From assembly GCA_034336665.1 (NCBI GenBank), contig CM067585.1:3033731-3097730 (forward strand): a stretch of 64,000 bases of DNA, read 5' to 3'. Under the pieces are notes generated by a model, which was not told the origin of the DNA, made no database searches, and saw nothing but the letters and a program-made list of their open reading frames with translations. Shown one piece after another: positions 48,527 through 60,777 of this stretch. The DNA is from Luscinia megarhynchos. Taxonomy: Eukaryota > Chordata > Aves > Passeriformes > Turdidae. The translations under genes were made by a program, and so were the position numbers. Numbering within the stretch: the stretch's first letter is position 1; the number at the start of each line of letters is the position of its first letter.

Positions 48527-50639
48527 ATTTTGTGAATATTTAGAAAACAATTGTTCAATTTGGTGTCTTACATGTTTTCCCTGAGTCATTTGCAACTTCT
48601 GTGCTGCTGTTGGAATTCCAGATTTCCTTATAAATTTTTCTCAGGATTGTAGTGTAGAGACTGGTGAAAATTGAGAACCTTGACCTCACATATCTTTATT
48701 CTTGCCAGTCTTACTAGAGAATTTCTTTACTTCCTTGTCTATCTTTTCTTTTTCCCTAGACGGCCAAGTGAAAAAAAACCAATCACAATTCTTTCTTTTT
48801 TTTCAAATATTACAAAGATAGTGCTTTAACTTACATGTAAGTTTTACCTCTTGCTCTTTTATAATATTTCAGAGTCTATGCTTGTCCTTTTTCATGGGAG
48901 CATTTACACACACAGGAGTGCATGCATCATATAGAGGTTATTCAGAAAGTCCCTCTTCTCTGCTTGCAGCCTCTTTGTGGAGAAGTTATATCCTGTTAGT
49001 GTGTTATTAACAACTGTAAGCAGCAAAAATAATGGCATTAGTCTAAGATGCCTGCAAATATAACAGTAATTTAGCTAATAAATACAATACAGCACTGGGC
49101 ACATGCTCCACAGTCTTCCTGTCAGCACTGTCATCTCATCTGTTACTGTTTGCTGTCCTGTCATCTTTATGGTTCATCATTCAGCCTCTCTGTATGCTGA
49201 GCACAGAACAGCTAAATCAGGAACTTTGGACTAAAGAGAGGGGATGAATTCCAACCTCTGTGTGAGCCAGCCCCCAGCGATTGGTGAACCGACTCTTTGG
49301 TTCTTCTATACCACAGCTTTCCTTTCTCTTGACTAGGCTATTGTCACATTGCTGTTGACCTCTAAACCCACTCTCCCCACCCCCAGCCTGAACTCTGGAT
49401 TAGGCTTCCCAGGGAATAAACTATGGGCAAAGTTCTACGAGCTAGAAAGAGGGGAAATGGTTCATGCTGCCATAGTAACGTGACCTCATACTGTATTCCT
49501 GGAACAAAGATGGTTTTCTTGTCATTTTTTCTGCCCCCATGAGTGTTTAAGCCCCCCTGCAGTTTCTCCACTTGGGAGGGAAGTTAAGGCTGTGCACCAC
49601 AGTGAAAATAAGAGGTTCCTCTTCCTTGCTTAAAGTGGGGCAGTCATCTAGGAAACTGGGGAATCAGGTGACATGGGGGAAAAAAACCCCAAAACAAAAA
49701 CAGAGGTGAAGACTTTTTGGTCAATAACATAAGTTCAGAGTCTGAATTACATGCAATCACCTCAAACCCTAGGTATTACAATTTTTAAATCAATTAAGAT
49801 TAATTTTTGAAGTGAAGTTTTTAAAAAAGAAAATCCTAACTCCACACTGAAAGTGCTGTGCTCTGAGCTGTTTGCTATTGCCAAGGATGTTGAAGCAATC
49901 TTAGCATTTGTGAGATGTCAAATCAGTAACTGACAGTTGCCAAAAGAAAGGAATATGAATGCTTGAAATGGTTGGGAGAGAGATAGCAAAGTGAAAAAGG
50001 TTGTTATAACAAAGTCTAAGTCTGTGGCCTCCAGCACAGTAAATATTACACAGTTTTAATGACCCTGTTTAAAAAGCACATGGCAGAACTAGGAGAAACC
50101 AGTGTATGACACCAATGCTAGAGAGGGGTTTTACACTGCTTTTGTGTGAGAAATGGCAGAGTGAGCCCAGAAGAGGCATCAGCAGAAACAGCAGCTGGAA
50201 AAGCGTGGCTGTGTGCAGCTCCTATCCATGAGCAATCTGCAGGGCATTGCACAAAGGATAATTTACCATGTGCAAGATCAGGAGAGCTGTAGAACTTCTT
50301 CACACACAACCCTGGGCTTGAGAAGCCCCTGGCTACTAAATATTAGAAGGTGAGGACAAATTTGGGCAAAGAACCACCAAATAGTAAGCCTGTTCTGACA
50401 TTCCTGCTTAGGAATAAATATTTGAATAAAAAAATAAATATTGCCCACTGCCAGGGATAGGCTATTAGCTGGGCTTCCTCTAAAAGACCTTCTCTACAGA
50501 GTTCCAGGTGCTGCAGATTTATAACTTTAACAACTGCAGCCTAGTGAGAACAGTTTCACCAAAGCTCTGATACTTTTCATATTTTTTGCAATGTAATGTC
50601 AAGTCATCACTGTCTCTGGAAGCAGTTGCCTTGATTTAG
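48527..50639. other. Unique non-coding sequence
   Basis: No repeat or exon recognised. A GC-richer part at about 49240-49600 includes an RFX X-box-like site, GCTGCCATAGTAAC (49466-49479), directly followed by GTGACCTCA. Confidence 0.45.
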
Positions 50640-50850
50640 ATGCAGGTAGAACCCAGTAATGCCTGCTTCAGCAAATGGCAACATCTCAAATTGATTGTTA
50701 TTCACTTAATTTGCAGATGTCTTTACATGAGGGGAAGGGTCAAGGGAGGAGGGCTGAGCTACGCATTTCATATCGATGATTATTAAATACTACTCTGTCA
50801 CCAAATCGAGGCTTTTCCAAGAAGCATTTACAAGTGGTCTTCAGCAGCTT
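50640..50850. promoter_or_regulatory. Candidate conserved non-coding element with ATCGAT site
   Basis: CATATCGATGATTATTAAAT (50769-50788) holds an ONECUT/CUX-type ATCGAT (50772-50777) with adjacent homeodomain cores. Nearby are CTACGCATTTC, CCAAATCGAGGC and AAATTGATTGTTATTC. CpGs are retained inside short motifs although the region is CpG-poor. There is no coding frame or repeat. Confidence 0.35.
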
Positions 50851-51539
50851 TCCTTTTAAATTGCTGAAGATAGGTCTTAAAAAAAGGAAAACAATCAATC
50901 AAAAGAACAGCAAAGTAAAAAACATGCTGGGCAGGGAAAGACGATTTTGCAAGGGTACACAAAATCAGAGACGGGTTTTGGTTTGAACATCTGTTAGCTT
51001 TGGTTGAAGAGTTTTCTATTTTTATTTATTTTTTTTTGTAAAAGAGGAGTTGGATTCTGCTGCTACCTTTGAGCATGGCTCTCATCCATCATTTCTTGGG
51101 CTCCTTCCTGACCTCAACCCCTTTTGCAGTGTGTTCTGTGCTCCAGCAGCCCCACACCCATGCCACTCCTGTTTAGGACAGCAATGTCCTGAATGTTCCA
51201 CCCAGCTGGCCATTCCTAAGTGGTCAGCTGAGTGGAAAAGAGTGAGGAGACAGAGTACTTTGCACCAAGATTTTGGAGGAGCAAAGGAAGGTAACCCTTT
51301 CAGGGAGTCTCCCAATGTCCAAGCCCATTTTCTCTTTCTGTCTCAGCTTTTGCTCTATCACATTGTCACTCCCCATTCTTCTTAGAAGAGTGTGATAAGA
51401 GGGAGTGTTGCATCCTTCTCCATCCTGCAGCAATGAAAAGTCTCCTCTGGGGTTCTCAGAAGAGGAGCTTCAAATTATCCTCTCATTAGTGATGATCCAT
51501 CCCTTCTGCACTCTGTGCCATTCCATTGTAGTGCCTGAG
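50851..51539. other. Unique non-coding sequence
   Basis: Overlapping frames of 67-111 codons on both strands (51050-51433) come from a locally GC-richer stretch and show no domain. Confidence 0.45.
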
Positions 51540-51910
51540 CACTGAGCGTTAGGAGATAACTGCCTGCACAACATATGTCATCACTCATTAAGGGACCCCT
51601 CTTAGGTTATGGCTGAGGTTTAATGCCTTGTTAAAGATGTTTAACACTTACAGTTTTGTTTTTAATTTAGGAAGCAGCATGATCAAAATGTGCCCTGAGA
51701 ATTTCTCTCGGATTTTGTGAAATTTGCAGGTTAGACTGCTCAGAGGAGGTGATCCTTAAATTGAATTGCAGCCCTCCAAGGCGTGTTTGAATGTCAAGCA
51801 CTGCCATGATCTGACATGTTAATGGCTTTGAGAAAACAATGTGTTTCAGAGGTAATTGCTGAAGCAGTGAGTTCCCAGCAATATTTTACTTAAAAGAAAT
51901 GTGCTGTTTC
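51540..51910. promoter_or_regulatory. Candidate conserved non-coding element
   Basis: Stretch with TGAGCGTTAGGAGATAACTG, TTTTGTTTTTAATTTAGG, TCTCTCGGATTTTGTG, CCTCCAAGGCGTGTTTGAAT and GAGGTAATTGCTGAAGC. It mixes homeodomain cores with isolated CpGs and has no repeat ancestry. This is low-confidence motif-based reading. Confidence 0.3.
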
Positions 51911-52644
51911 TCCACTGTGGAGTCTGGAACAATGACACTGAACAACTGAGTGATACAAATCTCTGCTTGCCTTTTAATGGTCATTACATTCTTCTGATAG
52001 ACTGGAGCAGGACCTCTATCCCATCCATTGTTAGAAGCCGAAGATAACATTAGAATCAGATATTACATTATTATTGCAACTGGACTACATAATTTATTTT
52101 ATTAAAAGAAGGAATATTTTAAAAGTTGTAGATAAACCTGAAATGAGATTCCTAAATTAAAAAAACATTTGGCTCTTCCACTGAGGGTCATCTTCAGTTT
52201 TACTAGATAAACTCAACCAGGACAATTATTCAAAGTAATCCTGTTGCTACGTGTTCAATGCTTGTCTTTTAATTAACATGCAAAAGAGAGATGGGAAGCA
52301 GCTGCCTCGTTTTTCAGGCAGCCAAGAATGATGGTGAGGCTGGAAAAGAGGCTGGGTATAAGAGAACTGTCTAGTGGAGATGAACACATGATAGTAAAAG
52401 GATGAATCCTCCACACTTGATGATTTAAATCACTATAAATACAGATTTTAAAAGTTCTGAATCAGTCTTTGGAAAGTAGGGTTTTTTTTAAAGAACAAAA
52501 TCATATTTGATTATGGAGCTGAAAGTCAGGTTCATGTACCTGAAGGTACATGGAGTTCCCGAAAGAAATTCTCCAAGAAAGAAATTAGTTACAGCAGCAA
52601 AGGATAGAGGATAAGGAGAATGCCTTCAGCTTCAGACTTTGAAT
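51911..52644. other. Unique non-coding sequence
   Basis: Includes a 20-bp near-palindrome at 52533-52552 (separate entry). Nothing else recognised. Confidence 0.45.
52533..52552. repeat. Near-perfect 20-bp palindrome
   Basis: Arm CATGTACCT, spacer GA, arm AGGTACATG. A two-base spacer makes this better suited to a dimeric protein site than to an RNA hairpin. Confidence 0.75.
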
Positions 52645-52846
52645 CATTAGGAAGAAATTCTTCCCTGTGAGGCCCAGAGTAGGGTGGCTGCCCCTGGATC
52701 CCTGGCAGTGCCCAAGGCCAGGCTGAACATTGGGATTGGAGCAGCCTGGGGCAATGGGAGGTGTCCCTTCCATGACAGGGGGTGGCACTGGATGGGCTTT
52801 AAGATCCCTTCCAACCCAAACTCTTCTGTGAATCTATGATTCATGT
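52645..52846 (+). mobile_element. CR1 LINE 3' end
   Basis: TTAGGAAGAAATTCTTCCCT starts the match, followed by CCCAAGGCCAGGCTGAACAT, GGGAGGTGTCCCTTCCATGA, AGATCCCTTCCAACCCAAAC and the tail CTGTGAATCTATGATTC. Only the 3' untranslated part remains. It is less diverged than the copy at 33.3 kb. Confidence 0.93.
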
Positions 52847-54614
52847 GATCATTGCAGGGACCTGCTTAAATTGCAAGATGTAGTCCTTGATTCTGCAGAT
52901 TTTATTCAAACTGGGTAGAGGCATGATGTCTGACCAAAGATTTCATGCTCTTTCCTATAGCTTTGTGGGGCAGATACATTATTCTTTTGTGTGTATATTT
53001 AGGTTAATTCCAAATTATCATCAATCTGCATTCAAAGTGAGGGTGGTAGAGCTAATGGTTCATTTATAAAGACTTCATTTTGTATGTATGTATGTATGTG
53101 TCTGTAGTTTATGTATGTATGTATGTAAGCATTTGTGTTTAGTAAAAAATTGGAGGATTTTTCTCCCTCTACCTTGATTTAATGCCGTTAATTTTAGCTA
53201 ATTTTTTGTATAATTTTAGTTAAATGATTTCATAGCAGAGGGACAGCTGCCAGACCATGTTGCTAGGTGTCAGAATTGTAGTATTTGTGAATGTGATTGG
53301 AACTGTGTGGCACAGAGTCTGACATCCGGAAAAAAGGAAACATAAACAAGCTCCTATAGTGTCCTTGAGGAATAATTTCAAGGTCAGTCATTAAAAGGTG
53401 GGATGGATTGTTCTAAAAATAGAGAAAAAAAAGCAAAAATCATTGCTGATCTTTTAATGATATATGCAGTAAGATTTCAGTCTAATTTCAGCATTGTTCT
53501 TAGAAATTCATAATTCATCTGTCTGTTACAGAAAGAATTCTTAGGGAAGTAATCAGTGAAGGTATGTGGCATCAGGAAAGAGGCTCGTTGGGCTGAGCAT
53601 AAACTTTAGATTTTGCAACCTAGGGGAACTAAAATGGGGAATTTGGGAGTCAGTTGGGTAAGTGTGGGATAATACCAGCATGGGAAAGGAGAAGATCAAA
53701 GGAGGGATGGATTTGTCCACTTGAAGTGCTCTGAACTCGAGGCTGGGGCTCTGATACCATCATACACACAACCTCTGTAAACCAAGCAAAACACATTTGA
53801 TTAGACCCTGAGCAATTTATCCTTCTCCAGTGTGGATCTATGCTCTTACTCTGTAAATCCCTAAATATGAATATTCCCTCTTCTCCCTTCCAGTGCATCT
53901 TTGCATTAGAACAATGTAGGCACTCAAGATTATGATTATATGGGTAAAACAATAGTAAGAAGAACTGAAGTAGAAGTCAGAAAAATTTCCCTGTGCTGTT
54001 AACATTTAATAAGGCTGTGGTTTTTAACAGGCACAGATAGGTTTGGGTTTTGTATCTGTTTTGTAGCCACCACTACTGGTGTAGAGCATTGCAAGGGTAA
54101 TTGCAGTGGTTACTTTTTTGACCAAAATTTGCTTTAATGTCATACACTAGATAAGAAAATAATAAGATTTCCTGGGAATATGTTTATTTTAAAAAATACA
54201 GCAACTTAAGGTAATCTTGTTTGCTTTCTGGGTTTTTTTGGATTGCCCCATATTTCCATCCACTGTTTTCTGCTGTTTTCAATTGTGCATTCTAGAAATA
54301 TTTTCATTTAAGGAATATTACACTGAGCACAAAATAGCACAAGTTGTGTGATAAAATTTGGTACTTCTAAAATTTGTTTGTATATGAAGTCACCCTTGAA
54401 CTCCCATTCTGGTGCAATCTGACATCCTGCTTTGTTTTATAATTTGCATTGGCATCCACCAATTTCAAACTTGATTTCAAGGCTGGTCTTTGCATCTCCT
54501 GACTGAAATGGAAGTTATGGGTTATTTCCTCTCATCAGCTTTGTGTCAGACATTCCATACTCTCAGCAACACTGCACCCAATATTTTAAAAGCATCTACT
54601 CTGTGTTGCTCTGT
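52847..54614. other. Unique non-coding sequence with a (TATG)n tract
   Basis: Apart from the microsatellite near 53.1 kb nothing is recognised. Confidence 0.5.
53081..53128. repeat. (TATG)n microsatellite, interrupted
   Basis: Two runs of TATG units separated by about 15 bp (TGTCTGTAGTT). Probably polymorphic. Confidence 0.85.
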
Positions 54615-55010
54615 TGATGCCTTGGAATGGCTACCTGAAACAGAGGCTAGGCAAGATTGGGAGAACAAAAGCAGATATTTATTAAAGGCCTTCAACAGAT
54701 ACAGCTTGTGCAGCCAAAGCCTCCCAGAGGCTGCACCCAAGATGGAAGATGGTCATGAGTTTTTCAGTTTTAAGTTTAGTCCGTTTACATATCAGGTGTT
54801 AATCCTCCAATTACAGCTTCAGGTAATGAAGTCATTTACTCCAAGTTTGTCCCCTCAATTCGGTGTCTTTGAGTTTCAGGTCCAGAGAGGAATTATTTTG
54901 TCTGACCAAAATGTGAGGATTGTAGCTAACACTCTCTATGGAGCTTTACAGTTAAACATTAAAGCAGTAGAGGATTTGAAAAATATAAAAGCTGAAATCC
55001 TAAGACATCA
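54615..55010 (-). mobile_element. LTR family A, copy 4 (solo LTR, diverged)
   Basis: Begins TGATGCC and ends GACATCA on the + strand, with a perfect 4-bp target duplication CTGT (54611-54614 and 55011-55014). The polyadenylation signal is kept (minus-strand TTAATAAATATC), but the TATA box is eroded. It is the most diverged of the four copies. A 186-codon plus-strand frame (54490-55050) crosses the whole element antisense to the LTR and is not a gene. Confidence 0.88.
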
Positions 55011-56029
55011 CTGTGTGACTCACACACCTGCAAAGCAGCGCTGCTGCTAATGTTTGGCTGCTTAAGCAGAAGAGGTCATGCTGCATTTCTATCCTGACCT
55101 GCAATCTGACAAGCACAGAGTGACTAAGAACAGCAAACCACTTTCTTGACTTCTCTGAGAGTAATTTTCTTAATTATTTCTTTTCTTTGATCTGCATAAG
55201 TATAGGGAAAAGATAGTGAAGAGATCTCAGAGCAAAAATATGGACAACTATGAGCTAAAACACAAGTAGTGCTAAAGACCAGAAGACCTTCTGATTGGTT
55301 TTAAGGCTTGGGTCAGATGTGACAATAATCCATTTGGCCAAAATCTTCAAGCTGTCTGGAAAGACTCTTGTTGCAAAAAGAAGGATTTCCTGATAGACAT
55401 GGACTGTTAATAACTGCTGTGATGGGTTATGAAGTAAGGACTAATTTATGAAGGTGTTTGGTTTTTAGAAATAGGGTAACATGATTCTAAATGCATCAAA
55501 GACTGTTTAAAACTGAGTATTTGTTTTGTTTTGTTGGGGTTTTAAAAATTTTTTTGTGGGTTTTTTTTTTTAATTTTTGGGGGTTTTTTTGTTGGTTTTT
55601 TTAGTATTTTTTACCATTTTACCTTTGAAAAAGTGATAGATCACCTGGTTTTGAATCTGAATTTTGTGGAGAATGTTGTGTATATGTCAATGCTTTTTTG
55701 GGGTAGATAAACTTTATAAAATTTCTTTCATTCTCTATGCGCTCTGAGTTCACTTTAAAAATCTGTCCTCATTACTGTGGCTTTAGGAAATTGAATGTCT
55801 AATGCTTTTCATGAGAATCCCAAACACCTGAAGATTTTTACCTTTTTCTCTTTTTGTGTTTGGGATGAACACTTGAAAAATGGTTAAACAGCTGCCAGAA
55901 CAATTCACTGCGAAAATCTTCAAAGCAAATCATATTTTTTAATTATATCAAATTAACGTTATTAAAAGTTAAGTTCTGAACGGAGAGCATTTTCCAGTGA
56001 AAGGTGCTGCAACATCATTATTTCTCCCC
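55011..56029. other. Unique non-coding sequence with T/G-rich tract
   Basis: A T/G-rich low-complexity tract lies at about 55523-55608. No exon or interspersed repeat. Confidence 0.5.
55523..55608. repeat. T/G-rich low-complexity tract
   Basis: Runs of T (up to about 11) mixed with TTTTG and GGTTTTT units. Confidence 0.8.
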
Positions 56030-56430
56030 AAAATGCATTTACTGTACATTTCTCAAAGCCATCAGGCTTGATTGAAAGGTAATGAAAAAGCTGTCCTGCG
56101 TCAGTTTATTCCTTGTATCCATTAAGAATAATTATGGCTGAACAATTTTTGATGCCTGTAACCTTCGCAAGTGTTGCTAATGGCATTATAAATTGCTCCT
56201 TGTCCAATGACTACAGTCTGATGCTTAATTCAAAAGCGCTCTGTCAACAGGGCTGATTTGTGTGGTTAATGAGTGCGTTTAAAACAACAGCCTCGGCTCA
56301 TGCATCCTAATGTTGATAAAAGGATGTGGTTCAATAAAGAGGCTTGTCTGTAATAATTAGCAGCAACAAATGCTCTGGATTAGACTGATCGCAGCGTTAA
56401 TGACTCGGCTTTCAGCCTCTTTCAGGAAAA
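56030..56430. promoter_or_regulatory. Strong candidate conserved non-coding element
   Basis: About 400 bp of mixed composition with retained CpGs (CTGCGTCAG, CTTCGCAAG, AAGCGCTCTG, AGTGCGTTT, CCTCGGCTC, ATCGCAGCGTT, GACTCGGCT). Homeodomain cores are frequent: AAGAATAATTATGGC, GCTTAATTC, GGTTAATGAG, GTAATAATTAGCAG and GCGTTAATGAC. A TGCGTCA AP-1/CRE-like site is also present. No long frame, repeat or simple sequence occurs. In texture it is the most enhancer-like block in the window. Confidence 0.5.
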
Positions 56431-57839
56431 AGAAGTTTGCAGTTCCAACGTTTTTGGCCTTAGATTTAACTTTTAAGGAGTGGTCCTCTGTAAGTTGGTG
56501 CTGTGGCTAAGGAAACAAAAATCTTTATACACACCATGCTGGGAGGGTCACTGAACAGTCTAAGCCCTGTTTTCCTTCAGAATTTTATGTGGAAGAAGAA
56601 AACTGCAAGTTAATAAGATGTGAGATAGAAAGATCTGTTATCACCTCTTCTAGGACAGAAGTCATCACCTAGAGTTTTCTTGGACAAGAAAGTGGGCACA
56701 TCCAGAAACGTGTTAGCAGCTGAAACTCTGCTATTCAGACACTTTATTGCCAATCAGTGTGAGTAAAATAAGACAAATCAGTGACCTGCAATGAGCAGTA
56801 CCTGAAACTGTGTCCCTGAAAAGCTATTTACAGGAATGGATTTACTTATTGGAAAAACTAAACCCAAAACTGATATGAAAAATTAGACCAGGTGAATGTG
56901 TTAGCAAACATGAAAATAATAATTCCTTTCTAAACACCATTAGTTCAGATTGTTTCCTTCTCTTCAATGTTGTGCAGCAAACTTTGAAACTTTTAGATCC
57001 ATTCTCAGCTGTGGCAGTTTTCTATAGAATTTACAAATTCCTAATAAACTCTGAAATGCTATGAGTATTTTGGAATAGAAATTCTGTGATGTAAGAGTAC
57101 TCTGACCTCCCAGCTGCTCCTTTTCCTCTGAAACAAACAGTTCACTGCAAAGGGACTCACTCTTTTCTCAGAAGTTATGTGCTTTCAGAGAAGAATTAAT
57201 TCTTCCTCTAAAACCAAGTTCTTAAGAGCAACCTTCATACTTTAATTTGGTTTGAGTGGATGTAATTTTCAAGATACTTTTAAGTAGGAACAGTTACCAG
57301 ATATTTTGCTTCTTGTTGTTTTAATTTGACATTTTCCGTGGTCAGGCAAGCTCCCCTAGGCCATTTGAAGGTCTCCCCTAGAGAATCATGAGGAGTATCA
57401 GGTAGGAGAAAAGTGGCTGAATTTGAACAAACAGCAATTTTTATCATTATCCATGTCAGGCAGGTGGGTTCCTTTTTACTACTGTAAGAAAAAGAGCCAC
57501 ATCCTTCTAAAAATATGACTGAAGATTCTGCAGGGAATGAATGGCTGGAATATCCTGCTACAGAAAAGGGGTAGGAAAATCTGGACAGGTGCTGTAGGAT
57601 GCAAAATGCTTCACCAAGGGGTCCTGTCAGCTGGCCAAGAGGAGCAGGCAGGTGAAGGTAGGTGACTTTTGGCAGAAAAAGTGCCAAAACTCTCCAGCTG
57701 ATCTCCTGCTGAGCTGGCACACAGCACTATACAATCAATATTTCAGAGCACCTTTCTTGGCACCCTTTTCCCCATAGCAAAAAAAAAAAAAAAAAAATCA
57801 ACTAACTGAAAGAAAGTTTTAAAATAATATTTTTATGCC
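56431..57839. other. Unique non-coding sequence
   Basis: A minus-strand 146-codon frame (57280-57720) has no recognisable domain. An A19 run lies at 57779-57797. No repeat family recognised. Confidence 0.5.
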
Positions 57840-58310
57840 TGTGAAGTCACTTTGAGATGGTTAACTGGGCATCAAGATAGTAACTTATTCATTTAGCCCT
57901 CTCTTCTCAAAGTTAGCACTTTGGAGTGGCATGCTGTGGCTAATACCATACAAATTGCTGGAATGGGCAGTTAAACGTCGAGGTCAGAGGTTAAATGAAC
58001 ATGGTTGTTTATGAGGACACAGCCCGAATCCATTTGCATTTTAATATTCTTTCTGTGAGACAAAAAACCATTTTGAGGACAGCTTGTTTGGAAATCCCAT
58101 TAACAGGTTATTTATGGGACTCATGACTGCATGACCCTTAGCCTTGTTTTGTTAAACATGAACTAGACATGAATCAGATGGGCGGCTGGGCTGCTGCTAT
58201 TGTTTTCCATAGCATTAAATGTCATTGGATTCAATTATTCTGAATCTGACACTTTCTAAGTTATTACCCTCATAATGCTTAATTTTCCTTTTTTCTTTGT
58301 CAACCTTATT
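57840..58310. promoter_or_regulatory. Candidate conserved non-coding element with octamer
   Basis: ATTTGCAT (58032-58039), the reverse complement of the POU octamer, lies in CCATTTGCATTTTAATATTC. Nearby are AACGTCGAGGTCAGAGGTTA (with an AGGTCA nuclear-receptor half site and another AGGTTA) and TTATTTATGGGACTCATGAC. It also has TGGGCGGCTGG and CCCATTAACAGG. No frame or repeat covers it. Confidence 0.4.
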
Positions 58311-58887
58311 ATTTCTATCTGCTTTAAAAAGCAGAGACACTCTAAAAAGGCCATTCCTCTCTTATCACTGATCTAGGTGAGAATGGAGAGCTTATCTACA
58401 CAGCTCTTAAATAAATAATTAGGAAGACACAGTTGAAAGAAATTAGAAGATTCCAGCTGCTATCATGGTGCATTTTAAGGAATACAGAAATCTAAAAATT
58501 TGTCAGGGTGGCTACGAAAAGGTCAGGTAGTAAATGCTTGGAAAGGGATGGCTTTTAACCCTTTTTGGCAGGAGAATAAAGTGATGAGTGATAAATCAGA
58601 CTACAGTGATGATGTTGCTATCAATCAAAATTTGAAAAAATTTCTGTAATTCCAGAGAACAAGTTTTATAAAACAACTTTGAGTTTTATGTGTTTCAAGA
58701 CAAACCTTTAATTGAAAGGAGGCACTGGATAAGTGACTGTAGCAGAAATTAATGAAAAGCCATTGATGTTTCTCATATGAGAGCAGCCTTAGCATTGCCA
58801 AAGGACATGGTAAGTCCTAGGAATCAATATGTCCTATCTTACATATTCTTCTCTGGCATTTGATCTCTTACTGATCCAACATTTATC
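58311..58887. other. Unique non-coding sequence
   Basis: Nothing recognised. Confidence 0.45.
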
Positions 58888-58985
58888 TGGGCTGGTTTTG
58901 GCTGAGGTACAGTTAATTTTCTTCTCAGTGCCTAGTATGTGACTATATTTTGGATTTTAGCTGAAAACAGTGTTGATAATTCTCT
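58888..58985 (+). mobile_element. Old ERVL-like LTR 5' fragment
   Basis: GGGCTGGTTTTGGCTGAGGT, then ACAGTTAATTTTCTTCTCAG, then TTTTGGATTTTAGCTG and GAAAACAGTGTTGATAAT match the well-known start of an avian ERVL-type LTR with moderate divergence. The match fades after about 98 bp, so only the 5' portion of the LTR survives. Confidence 0.65.
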
Positions 58986-60777
58986 TCCTCCTACATCCCT
59001 TCCCTCTTTTCCCTGCCTTCCTTTTCCAAGTTAAATAGATTTCTGGTATGAATTGTATATCAGTGAAATTCTTCTTTGGCTAATTTATTCTTAATAGAAA
59101 TTAGTGGGTTAGGGTGGTGTGATGTTGGTTTTTCTTTTGTGGGAGTGGAGTTTTATCTCTAAAGAAAAAGGAACAATGCATCTTTAGAACAAGTTTTTGT
59201 CATGATTTTTCTACTAATTTATACCATATGCTCCCCTTTTAAAATGTTAAATTACCTCATTGTATTTCTGAATATCATGTATATTTGGACTGGAATTAAG
59301 CTTGCTGTATAGTTGTCAAAATGACCACAATTTGCCCCATGAAATGTTCTGATTGCATGTGTAATTCAAAGCAATCCTGATCTCTGTATAAAGCAGTGCA
59401 GGCTGCTCAGGGGCAAGGTTTATGTATGCTGATTGGGCCTTCTGTTCAGCTGGCAGCAAATAACCTGCATTTTGGAAATGATGCACTATGGATTTCCAAA
59501 CTCCTGAATCCTAAAGAGAAAGAAAGAAAGAAGAAATACTGTTCCTCTACATGAAAGGTTTCAAGAAAAGCTCAGTTTTTGTTATGCATGTTTGTTCCAA
59601 GTTCTGTTGGAAAACTGCCTCAGTATTACCTGAAGCGAATATATTCATGTGTTGTATTGCAAATACAGCAGTCCTGGTTATAACTCTTGGTTTTGTCCCA
59701 TTTCTTACTGAAATGGGTGATTCCAACAACAAAGATGAATAATACTAGGAAAAACTGTTCATTTAAAGTAGCACCACCTGAAGCATTTCTAAGAAATCCT
59801 TTCTCTTAAGGTACTTTAGGTATTTGGTCAGGAATCAGCCAGCTCCTTAGAAAAGTTTCTGTAATAAGTGTGCATAAGTTGTGACTCCCTTCTTCTGTAT
59901 TTGTCATTTATTAACAAATCTGCTGTATGGCAGAGACATTTAAGTGTTTCATATGCTTTATGTAATAATTAAGGCAGATATAGTGCAACACTGGTAACTT
60001 GTATGCTGTAAATAAAATGATTTTCAATCATGAAAGTTGTTTCAGAAAGACATACAGACATGCACCACAAGAGAACAGCTTGTGCAAATGTGTACAGATT
60101 CTGTAATGTGAGGCCCTGCATGTTTTGTTGCAAAGAACATGTAAATTAGGAAAAGCTCCTGCATAACTGCACTTCTTGGCCAGTTATATATTATTTTAAT
60201 GACCTGAAGACTGCCATTGTAGGCAAAATTTACAGTTTTCTATTTAATATCAATCATGGTTACTTTGAAAATGAAAAAATACATCACAGTGAGTAATTTA
60301 AGTATTTAATCTTCACTTCTGTCTGGATCATACCTATGAGCAGATGATGATTTGCTAAAAGTCATACCTACATAACACTTTTCTTTGAAAATATTTTTCT
60401 AATGTTTTTTATCAGCCTTGAGAACAACCCATCAAGTTTGACCTGTAAAGTTTATCTGTGACTGAAATTACTGTCTGACATAAAATTAATGTTGTGTTTT
60501 GCTAGATAAGCACAAAAGTTTTAGGACAAAGTTTTTCATAAACATTTGCATCATTGCAAGTAGTTTTTTCTATGCATAGACGCCTGAATGATACATTTTG
60601 TCACCTCTTTTGCACAAGTCATCCTTAGCAATTGAAACTGCTAAAAAATGTGTATTATTCAAGATAGCAGTACTAGAATAACTGGTGCAAATTGAGCTCA
60701 CTGTGAGCACCTGTGCACTCACACCCTGATCTGCTGCAGTTGTAGTTCTACTCCAGTGAGAACTTTTTCTTCACCTC
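58986..60777. other. Unique AT-rich non-coding sequence
   Basis: No exon or repeat recognised. A short AAAG-unit tract lies at 59517-59532. Confidence 0.5.

Noticed and set aside
54490..55050. 186-codon plus-strand frame
   Set aside because: It spans LTR A copy 4 in antisense, so it is LTR-derived and not a gene.
57280..57720. 146-codon minus-strand frame
   Set aside because: No domain or motif recognised and no splice context; chance frame.
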